From JAUZQZ01 sp964492105 (lineage in GTDB: Bacteria; Pseudomonadota; Zetaproteobacteria; Mariprofundales; Mariprofundaceae): 22,091 bases of DNA. Below, one piece after another: positions 15,195 through 21,834 of the stretch. The stretch's first letter is position 1, and each line of letters opens with the position of its first letter. Under the pieces are notes generated by a model. That model ran no database searches and was not told the origin of the DNA. It saw only the letters and a list, made by a program, of their open reading frames with translations. The DNA lies in contig CAZBJB010000024.1 of NCBI GenBank assembly GCA_964492105.1, positions 1 to 22,091 on the forward strand, in the 5' to 3' direction. Position numbers and translations under genes: made by a program.

Positions 15195-17530
15195 ATCTCT
15201 CCCCTGTTAACACCCACATCAATATCGCCTTTATCTCTTCGTGGTTGCCTCGGCGATGCGGGATTGCCACCTTCACTTCGGATCTGATTGAGCATGTAAC
15301 GCAGGCGGCGAAGGGGCGCATGCAGCCGTGCGTGATCGCCATGGAGGCGTCCGAACCGCTTCATTATAGCGATAAAGTCTGCTGTGTGGTGCGTAAGGAT
15401 CACAAGAAGGACTACATCGCCGCTGCCGATTATATCAATTTTAGCGACGTACATCTGGTTAACCTGCAGCATGAATTTGGTCTGTTTGGCGGCGATGCGG
15501 GTACGTATATCAGCCTGCTGTTGAAACGCCTGAATGTACCGGTTATCACCACGCTGCATACCATCCTTGAGAACCCTGACAAGCATCAGCGGCGGGTGAT
15601 CAGGGATATCGCCACTACATCCGCCAGGGTGATGGTGATGAGCAGGCGGGCTGTCGCCATGCTGCGGGACATTTATGGCATTAGCGGAGATAAGGTTGCG
15701 TTTCTGCCGCATGGCCTGCCTGCGCTTGCCTTTTCGGATGCCACACCCTGCACACGTGATCCGGGATTCCGGCATCGGAAACTCATTCTTACTTTTGGCC
15801 TGTTAAGTCGCAACAAGGGTATTGAATGGGCCATTCGGGCCCTGCCGGATGTGGTGGGCGCACATCAGGACATTCTCTATCTGATTCTGGGTGCTACACA
15901 TCCGGAAGTGAAAAAAATGGATGGAGAAGAATACCGCCTCTCTTTGCGGCGTCTGGTGAAGGATCTGGAGCTGGAGGAACATGTGGTCTTCATTAACCGT
16001 TTCGTGACGAACGAAGAATTGCATCGCTATCTGAATGCGGCTGATTATTATCTGACGCCTTATCTTTCCCGAGAGCAGATCACGAGCGGCACGCTGGCTT
16101 TTGCCTTGGGATTGGGTAAGGCGGTGATCTCCACGCCATACTGGTATGCGGAGGAATTGCTGGCCGATGGACGGGGTATCCTGGTTCCGTTTCGGGACAG
16201 CAAGGCCATTGCCGCGGAGTTGTCCGGGCTGCTGGATGATCCGGACGCTTGTGGAGCCATGCGAAGGCGCGCGTTCGATTTTGGCCGCACCATGACCTGG
16301 CCCCGGGTTGGGGAAGACTACTGGCATCTGTTTCTTTCACATGGGCCGGATTCGATTACACTGAACCCGACCCGGTCGAGACCGGCGACCCTGGCCGTTC
16401 CCGATACGCACATTTCGGTTGCGGATCTGCCGGAGTTGTGCCTGGATCATTTTCTTCGTTTGACGGACGATACCGGCATGTTACAACACGCCGTATATTC
16501 CGTTCCGGATCGCCATCACGGCTATTGCACCGACGATAATGCCCGGGCACTGGAAGTGATGGTACGTTTGCATCGGCAGCGCAAGGATACAATTTCGTTG
16601 CGTCTGATCGATGTGTATTTTGCCTTTCTGCTGCATGCCCGCAGGGAGGATGGCACATTCAATAATTTCATGTCATTTGATCGCCGCTTTCTTGCACCCG
16701 TACGGTCTGAGGACGCTACAGCCAGAACGATTGAGGCGCTGGGCGCGCTGGTGGCATGGCCATCCAGGCCATCGCTGGCGCAGCTTGCACGCATCATCTT
16801 CAGGGATGCCGTGGCGGCGGGATCCTTCAGCTTGCGCGGACGCGCCTACGAAATACTGGGCTTGGCCGATTATCTCTGGAAATTTACTGATGATCCGGAT
16901 ATGCGCCATGAAATGGAGGTGGCGGCGGATGAAATCGTCCAGGCCTTTCATACCACTGCAACACCCGGCTGGATGTGGTTTGAGGACTGCCTGACGTATG
17001 ATAATGCCGTTCTGCCGCATGCCTTGTTCGCGGCCTCGATTGTATTGAAAAACGATATGTACCGGGAAACGGCCATGGATACCTGTCAGTTTCTTATTTC
17101 CACGACACATGTCGGAGATCATTTTTCCTTCGTTGGCTGTAATGGCTGGTATCCAAAAGACGGAAAAAAGGCACGGTTTGACCAGCAGCCTATTGATGCC
17201 GCCTCCATGGTGCGCATGCTGCGCGCGGCATTTGATGCTACACATGATACCCGTTATCTGGAACTGAAACGCAAGGCATTCAACTGGTTTCTGGGTGAAA
17301 ATGACGGCCATGCCGCTTTGTTTGACTTCGCCTCCAAAGGGTGCTTCGATGGCCTCATGCCCGATGGCGTCAACGCGAATCAGGGTGCGGAAAGCCTGAT
17401 CAGTTATACCCTGGCTCACCTGAGTATCGAGGAGTTGTTTGTGGAAACAACCAGTGATGAGGAAGTTTACCACAAAGACACAAAGGCACGAGGAATACAG
17501 AAGCAACAGGACGGGCTCATTCAGGGCTGA
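15191..17530 (+). CDS. GT4 glycosyltransferase fused to a toroid glycosidase-like domain
   Basis: This is a 779-residue two-domain protein. Residues 10-385 are a GT-B fold family 4 glycosyltransferase: NIAFISSWLPRRCGIATFTS opens it, LQHEFGLFGGDAG and TLHTILENPDKHQRR follow, then LTFGLLSRNKG (200-210) at the donor half and SREQITSGTLAFALGLGKAVI (293-313). After a linker (386-410), residues 411-750 form a helical domain with LRLTDDTGMLQHAVYSVPD, GYCTDDNARALEVMV (445-458), TPGWMWFEDCLTYDNA (591-606) and DQQPIDAASM (664-673). The repeated helix-plus-acidic pattern suggests an (alpha/alpha)6 toroid like those of glycosidases or epimerases, but I cannot name a family. Start GTG 15191 overlaps the ridA stop. 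The last ~21 residues are encoded by a dispersed repeat. The N-terminus resembles the next GT. Substrate is unknown, and mannose is inferred from the neighbours. Confidence 0.82.
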   Translation: MNLSPVNTHINIAFISSWLPRRCGIATFTSDLIEHVTQAAKGRMQPCVIAMEASEPLHYSDKVCCVVRKDHKKDYIAAADYINFSDVHLVNLQHEFGLFGGDAGTYISLLLKRLNVPVITTLHTILENPDKHQRRVIRDIATTSARVMVMSRRAVAMLRDIYGISGDKVAFLPHGLPALAFSDATPCTRDPGFRHRKLILTFGLLSRNKGIEWAIRALPDVVGAHQDILYLILGATHPEVKKMDGEEYRLSLRRLVKDLELEEHVVFINRFVTNEELHRYLNAADYYLTPYLSREQITSGTLAFALGLGKAVISTPYWYAEELLADGRGILVPFRDSKAIAAELSGLLDDPDACGAMRRRAFDFGRTMTWPRVGEDYWHLFLSHGPDSITLNPTRSRPATLAVPDTHISVADLPELCLDHFLRLTDDTGMLQHAVYSVPDRHHGYCTDDNARALEVMVRLHRQRKDTISLRLIDVYFAFLLHARREDGTFNNFMSFDRRFLAPVRSEDATARTIEALGALVAWPSRPSLAQLARIIFRDAVAAGSFSLRGRAYEILGLADYLWKFTDDPDMRHEMEVAADEIVQAFHTTATPGWMWFEDCLTYDNAVLPHALFAASIVLKNDMYRETAMDTCQFLISTTHVGDHFSFVGCNGWYPKDGKKARFDQQPIDAASMVRMLRAAFDATHDTRYLELKRKAFNWFLGENDGHAALFDFASKGCFDGLMPDGVNANQGAESLISYTLAHLSIEELFVETTSDEEVYHKDTKARGIQKQQDGLIQG

Positions 17531-17618
17531 TGTGAGCGAATTCACTGGAAGGTATCTCGAAAGATTATGAAACCATGGCGTATCATGCTTTTACTTTGTA
17601 CCTTGGTGACTTTGTGGT
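17469..17618. repeat. Inverted CCACAAAG-type repeat arms
   Basis: The left arm ACCACAAAGACACAAAGGCAC (17469-17489) and the right arm GTACCTTGGTGACTTTGTGGT (17598-17618) are inverted copies with about four mismatches. This is the AT-rich cousin of the CCACGGAG dyad at 9 kb. The left arm lies inside the coding sequence of the upstream gene, the right arm just before the next gene's ribosome site. Confidence 0.65.
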
Positions 17619-17663
17619 TCAATCCTGTTTGTGTTCGGCCTCGCAAGTTAAGGAGAAATCGCC

Positions 17664-18887
17664 ATGAAACCAATTGTCATGATCTCCAGTTGGCCGCCGC
17701 GGCTGTGCGGTATCGCCACCTTTGCCGAAGAGGCGCTTGAATTTATCCGGAAGCACAATCCGGGTCGTGACGTGCTCGTCATTAGCCATACAGATGGCGC
17801 GGGCGACGGTGTTTTTCCCCTGATTGACATGTCGCGGCGTGACTGGTGGTTGCCGGTGGTCGAGCAGGTTGAGGCGCTTGATCCGTACGCTGTACATATT
17901 GAACATGAGTACGGTTTATATGAATATCACGACGAACGCGGTAAGGGTGATGGTAACGCCGGATTTATTGCCATGCTGGAGGCATTGTCCCACTATCCGG
18001 TCATCGTCGAGCCGCATACCATTCATGGACGTATGAATGAGTTTGAAGCCAATTTTGTTTATCAAATGTGCAAATGCGCCAGCGTGGTGTTATTCAAGTG
18101 TGATTATCAGAAATGGCGGCTGAACTGGACCATGAGGGGTTTCGGCTGGGAGACGCCGAAAAATGTTATGGTGGTTCCGCATGGCGCCCGTCCCGACCGG
18201 CGCTGGTCGGTGGAGGATATTCCAACGTTGCGCGCTGAACTGGGTCTGGATAAAGCCGCTCATCTGGAACCCCATCTGGTCGGCCTGGTCGGCTGGATCC
18301 AGTCCAACAAGCGCTGGGATATTCTCATTTCCATGTGGAAGGAGATCAGCCGGGAGATCAAGCAACGTTGCGGAGAGGAATGGGATTTGCTGGCGGCGGG
18401 AACGATGCGCGATCCCGCCCATAAAGAAGATTACGAGCGCTATAAAAACGGCGTGGAGGTGCTTGAACAGGAAGGGCTGGCGCATTATTTTGAATTCGTG
18501 CCGAGAGGCGATATTTATTACAAGGTCATGGCCGTGTGCGATTTTATCGTACTGCCCTCTCTGGACGAGACCCAGTCCGGCACCCTGGCCCGTATTATTG
18601 CATTGAACAAGCCGTACATTACCTCATCACCGATGGAGGGATTGACCTCGCAAACGCTGGAGTCTGACGGTGGTCTGTTGTTTACCACCAAACAGATGCT
18701 GAAAGAAAAGACGATCCGGCTGGCCTGCTCCGAAAGCATGCGCATGCGGATGGGCAACAACCTCAAACGTTATCTGGATGATGTCGTGTCGTGGGACGTG
18801 GTCGCCGAGCAATACAATGAGGCCTATACCCTGGCGCGCGAGGCGAAAAAGACGGGAGAAAAACCGGAACTCCCCATGGAATTCTGA
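17664..18887 (+). CDS. GT4-family glycosyltransferase
   Basis: This 407-residue soluble glycosyltransferase has a GT-B fold. It opens MKPIVMISSWPPRLCGIATF, nearly the same N-terminal motif as the GT domain of the upstream gene, so the two are diverged paralogues. Other marks are HIEHEYGLYEYHDERGKGD, VEPHTIHGRMNEFEANFV, VVPHGARPDRRWS, GLVGWIQSNKRWD and, in the donor half, LPSLDETQSGTLARIIALNK. No membrane segment is visible. ATG 17664 has AAGGAG 8 bases upstream. The TGA stop shares one base with the ATG of the GH130 gene (TGATG), so the two are coupled. Donor and acceptor cannot be told from sequence alone. Mannose is plausible from the GH130 and isomerase-cupin neighbours. Confidence 0.85.
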   Translation: MKPIVMISSWPPRLCGIATFAEEALEFIRKHNPGRDVLVISHTDGAGDGVFPLIDMSRRDWWLPVVEQVEALDPYAVHIEHEYGLYEYHDERGKGDGNAGFIAMLEALSHYPVIVEPHTIHGRMNEFEANFVYQMCKCASVVLFKCDYQKWRLNWTMRGFGWETPKNVMVVPHGARPDRRWSVEDIPTLRAELGLDKAAHLEPHLVGLVGWIQSNKRWDILISMWKEISREIKQRCGEEWDLLAAGTMRDPAHKEDYERYKNGVEVLEQEGLAHYFEFVPRGDIYYKVMAVCDFIVLPSLDETQSGTLARIIALNKPYITSSPMEGLTSQTLESDGGLLFTTKQMLKEKTIRLACSESMRMRMGNNLKRYLDDVVSWDVVAEQYNEAYTLAREAKKTGEKPELPMEF

Positions 18888-19816
18888 TGCAGGATGAACT
18901 GTTTCACCGGCATGACGGCGGCCCCATCCTGTCGGTCGGGGATATCCCCGGGTCGGTGAATTCGGTATTCAATGCGGGCGCTGCGCTGCTGGATGATGGA
19001 ACGCTGCTCATGCTGCGCGTTGAGGATCGCCGCGGTCGCTCACATTTTTCAATCGCGCGTAGTGCGGACGGCGTTGGCGACTGGCGGCTGGAGGGCCAAC
19101 CGGCATTCAGTCCGGATGCGGCGGGTCATCCCGAGGAAGCATGGGGAGTGGAAGACCCGAGGCTGACCCGAATAGCGGATACCGGAAGCTGGGTGATGGC
19201 TTATACGGCATATTCGAATCGGGGCGCGCTGGTCTCACTGGCGACAACCACTGATTTTAACACCTTCGACCGGCTGGGGCCGGTGCTGGCGCCGGACAAC
19301 AAGGATGCGGCTCTGTTCCCCGTTCGCTTTGGCGGTCGCTACGCCATGCTTCATCGGCCGGCGCCCGCCATGCCCGGCATTGCCGCGAATATCTGGATCG
19401 CTTTTTCACCGGATTTGGTGCACTGGGGCGGTCACCGGCAGATCATGGCCGCTCGCGGCCCGGCTTGGTGGGATGCGGCCAGGATCGGCACTGGACCGCC
19501 GCCGCTTGCGACATCCGAAGGCTGGCTGCTGCTTTACCATGGCGTGCGGCGGATCGCCGGACAGGATATTTACCGTCTCGGCCTGGCGCTGCTTGACCTT
19601 GAAGATCCCACCTGCGTGATCCGGCGTGGCGAGGAATGGGTATTCGGGCCGCAAACGCCCTTTGAGCGGAGCGGCGATGTAGGCAATGTGGTTTTTCCCT
19701 GTGGCTGGACTTGCGTTGGTGATGAAATCCACCTGTATTACGGCGCCGCCGACACCACGATGGCACTGGCCACGGCGAATCTTACGGAAGTGCTGGATTG
19801 GCTGAAGCATGAATAG
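18887..19816 (+). CDS. GH130-type mannoside phosphorylase/hydrolase
   Basis: This 309-residue five-bladed beta-propeller-type protein resembles glycoside hydrolase family 130, whose members phosphorolyse or hydrolyse beta-mannosides, often beta-1,2- or beta-1,4-linked. Supporting motifs are VFNAGAALLDDGTL (27-40), RVEDRRG (44-50), WGVEDPRLT (86-94) with the likely general-acid Asp90, NKDAALFP (138-145), MLHRP (154-158), IGTGPPPL and LLYHG. Arg, Lys and His in these blocks are consistent with phosphate binding, which would make it a phosphorylase releasing mannose-1-phosphate. Subfamily assignment needs an alignment. There is no signal peptide, so it acts inside the cell. The ATG overlaps the upstream GT stop, with GGAA 5 bases before it. 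The stop is followed immediately by a tandem repeat. Confidence 0.85.
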   Translation: MQDELFHRHDGGPILSVGDIPGSVNSVFNAGAALLDDGTLLMLRVEDRRGRSHFSIARSADGVGDWRLEGQPAFSPDAAGHPEEAWGVEDPRLTRIADTGSWVMAYTAYSNRGALVSLATTTDFNTFDRLGPVLAPDNKDAALFPVRFGGRYAMLHRPAPAMPGIAANIWIAFSPDLVHWGGHRQIMAARGPAWWDAARIGTGPPPLATSEGWLLLYHGVRRIAGQDIYRLGLALLDLEDPTCVIRRGEEWVFGPQTPFERSGDVGNVVFPCGWTCVGDEIHLYYGAADTTMALATANLTEVLDWLKHE

Positions 19817-19851
19817 CAGGGATCAGGGATCAGAGGTCAGAGGTCAGATAC
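19817..19851. repeat. Heptamer tandem array after the GH130 gene
   Basis: CAGGGAT occurs twice, CAGAGGT twice, then CAGATAC: five 7-base units that begin directly after the TAG stop (19814-19816). Arrays of this GGGATCAGAGGTCAG type are common as dispersed intergenic sequences in environmental bacteria. Confidence 0.75.
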
Positions 19852-19903
19852 CCTGAACCCTTATAAGGAGATGAAGGATGGGGAGTAGCTTCTCAGATGC
19901 TCT

Positions 19904-20007
19904 GGATTTTATTTTATGGCAAGGCGCGGGAAGCGCGGAACCGGAGCATATGTTGGTATATGTGAGGATTCGAGCATCGCAGCAACGCCGCCATGGAACA
20001 AAAAACA
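19904..20007. repeat. Imperfect ~104-bp palindromic intergenic repeat
   Basis: The left end GATTTTATTTTATGGCAAGG and the right end GCCGCCATGGAACAAAAAAC are imperfect inverted copies. The centre holds GC-rich CGCGGGAAGCGCGGAACCGG and an ATATG-type dyad (CATATGTTGGTATATG). It has the look of a dispersed repeat and no coding signal. It lies between the GH130 gene and the next GT, so it could separate or modulate their expression. Confidence 0.55.
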
Positions 20008-20026
20008 GGGCAGGTGAGTGGTTACG

Positions 20027-21373
20027 ATGAAGATTGCCCTGCTTTCGCCTATCGCCTGGCGCACACCTCCCAAGGCCTATGGCCCGTGGGAGCAGGTGGT
20101 GTCGCTGCTGGCGGAAGGGCTGGTGGAACGAGGTCTGGATGTGACGCTATTCGCCACCGCCGACTCTCAAACCCGCGCCCGCCTGCATGCCGTCTGTCCG
20201 AGGCCGTACGGGGAAGATAAGTCTATCAATCCCAAGGTGTGGGAGTGCCTGCATATCTCGGAGTTGTTTGAGCACGCGGATGCATTTGATATCATCCACA
20301 ACCATTTTGATTTTCTGCCGCTGGCCTGGACGCAGCTGGTGGCTACGCCGGTGGTTTCAACCATTCACGGTTTTTCATCACCGGATATCCTGCCTGTGTA
20401 CGAGAAATACAATGCCGGGGTTCATTATGTCTCCATCAGCGACGCGGATCGCAGCCCTCGGCTTGATTACACGGCCACCATCCATCACGGCATTGATTTG
20501 AAGCATTTCACATTTCGCGAGACGCCCGAGGATTACCTGCTGTTTTTCGGTCGTATGCACCCGGATAAAGGCGCAAGCGATGCGATTGAGATTGCCCGCG
20601 CCGCCGGTCTGTCGCTCATCATGGCTGGGCTGATACAGGATGAGAGCTATTTTTCCACCCGGATTGAGCCGCGTATTGATGGCGCACAGGTAAAATATGT
20701 GGGCTGCGTAGAACCTGCGGAACGCGACAGGCTGCTGGGCGGTGCACGGGCGCTACTACACCCGATTTACTTTTCCGAGCCGTTCGGGCTGTCCGTGGTG
20801 GAGGCCATGGCCTGCGGCACGCCGACCATTGCCTATGCCAGAGGCTCCATGCCGGAAATAATCCGCCATGGCGAAACAGGCTTTCTGGCTGCGGATGTGC
20901 AGGAAGCCGTTCATGCCGTGGCGCATCTGGACGAGATTTCAAGACTGGCATGCCGGCGGGAGGCCGAGGCGCGCTTTTCCGCCGTCCGCATGGTAGACGA
21001 CTACATCCGGGTTTATGAGCAGATTCTGGATAGCCAGGAATGGCGCAGACCATGGGGGTTTTATGAAGTGCTTGCGGATGAGCCGGACCACAAGGTCAAA
21101 CGTATTACCGTATATCCCGGTCAGCGCTTGTCGCTCCAGCGCCATCAGCGGCGCGACGAGCATTGGCAGATGATTCAGGGCCAGGGAATGCTACGCCTGA
21201 ATGAACGGGATATTGCGATTAAGACGCCAGATCACGCCGAGATTCTGCGCGGAACGCTCCATCGCATGACCAACACGGGATCGGAGGAGATCGTGTTCAT
21301 TGAAGTGCAGATCGGCGATTATTTTGGTGAGGATGATATTGAACGCATTGACGATGATTATGGCAGGGCCTGA
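20027..21373 (+). CDS. GT4 glycosyltransferase fused to a type II mannose-6-phosphate isomerase cupin
   Basis: This is a 448-residue fusion. Residues 1-335 are a GT4 enzyme: MKIALLSPIAWRTPPKAYGPWE opens it, then HNHFDFLPLA (91-100), HHGIDLKHF (153-161), LFFGRMHPDKG (172-182) and the EPFGLSVVEAMACGTP block, where Glu251 and Glu259 form the EX7E donor-binding pair. Residues 341-448 match the C-terminal cupin of type II mannose-6-phosphate isomerases (AlgA/ManC type): RPWGFYEVL, KVKRITVYPGQRLSLQRH, HWQMIQGQG, GTLHRM and VQIGDYFGEDDIERIDDDYGR. His373, His379 and His412 are candidate metal ligands. The GDP-mannose pyrophosphorylase half of AlgA is missing. ATG 20027 is preferred over GTG 20018 because AGGTG (20012-20016) is well spaced and MKIA is the usual opening. 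The fusion ties fructose-6-P/mannose-6-P interconversion to glycosyl transfer. Confidence 0.88.
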   Translation: MKIALLSPIAWRTPPKAYGPWEQVVSLLAEGLVERGLDVTLFATADSQTRARLHAVCPRPYGEDKSINPKVWECLHISELFEHADAFDIIHNHFDFLPLAWTQLVATPVVSTIHGFSSPDILPVYEKYNAGVHYVSISDADRSPRLDYTATIHHGIDLKHFTFRETPEDYLLFFGRMHPDKGASDAIEIARAAGLSLIMAGLIQDESYFSTRIEPRIDGAQVKYVGCVEPAERDRLLGGARALLHPIYFSEPFGLSVVEAMACGTPTIAYARGSMPEIIRHGETGFLAADVQEAVHAVAHLDEISRLACRREAEARFSAVRMVDDYIRVYEQILDSQEWRRPWGFYEVLADEPDHKVKRITVYPGQRLSLQRHQRRDEHWQMIQGQGMLRLNERDIAIKTPDHAEILRGTLHRMTNTGSEEIVFIEVQIGDYFGEDDIERIDDDYGRA

Positions 21374-21430
21374 AACGATGCATGAGTCAATGGGGTTCAG
21401 ACTTTGAATTCAAGAAACATAACACCTATG

Positions 21431-21594
21431 ACCCAGATCCTGCAAGTGCTCGCACACACATAGCGCAACCCCTTGATTCATCTGGCATATTGAAAAAACA
21501 CTCATCACCAATAAGGTGACAACCTGTTTTTTCAATACGCTATATAAACCCATGTCTTACACTCTGCATGCACGATCACTTGCAGGATCCAGGT
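21431..21594. mobile_element. 164-bp MITE-like element with nested hairpin (ACCTGGATCCTGCAAG family)
   Basis: Terminal inverted repeats start ACC(CA/TG)GATCCTGCAAGTG and stay similar for about 29 bases at each end. Inside lies a second dyad: GCATATTGAAAAAACA (21485-21500) pairs with TGTTTTTTCAATACGC (21525-21540) with one mismatch, then TCACC and GGTGA close an AATAA loop. No coding capacity. The short element at 5036-5092 shares its left end. Confidence 0.72.
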
Positions 21595-21596
21595 AT

Positions 21597-21757
21597 GAGC
21601 CAATTGCAAAACTCCGGGTGGATGAGCGGCAATCCCACTTTAAAACCATTTTCGGGATTGAATGAGCTGCATGGTGGTTCCATAGAGCGAAATTCAAGCT
21701 CGGAAATGGGCCGAAGTGGGGAAGCCGATCGCCGCTCATGAGTTTTGCAGGGGGCTC
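21597..21757. mobile_element. 161-bp MITE-like element, copy 2 (GAGCC...TGCAAAACTC family)
   Basis: The left end GAGCCAATTGCAAAACTC (21597-21614) and the right end GAGTTTTGCAGGGGGCTC (21740-21757) are inverted copies matching at 15 of 18 positions. A second block, ATGAGCGGC, follows on both sides, with seven extra bases on the left arm. The interior matches copy 1 at 9 kb. No transposase is present and I see no convincing target-site duplication. Confidence 0.8.
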
Positions 21758-21834
21758 CTGTTTCTTACCACTTTTGATGAATGCGCCAGAAGGGATGGAA
21801 AACAGGTATTGAAACGGGTGAGGAAATCATGATG

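Noticed and set aside
19993..20220. 75-residue plus-strand frame
   Set aside because: It begins in the palindromic repeat and overlaps the conserved N-terminus of the GT-cupin gene in another frame.
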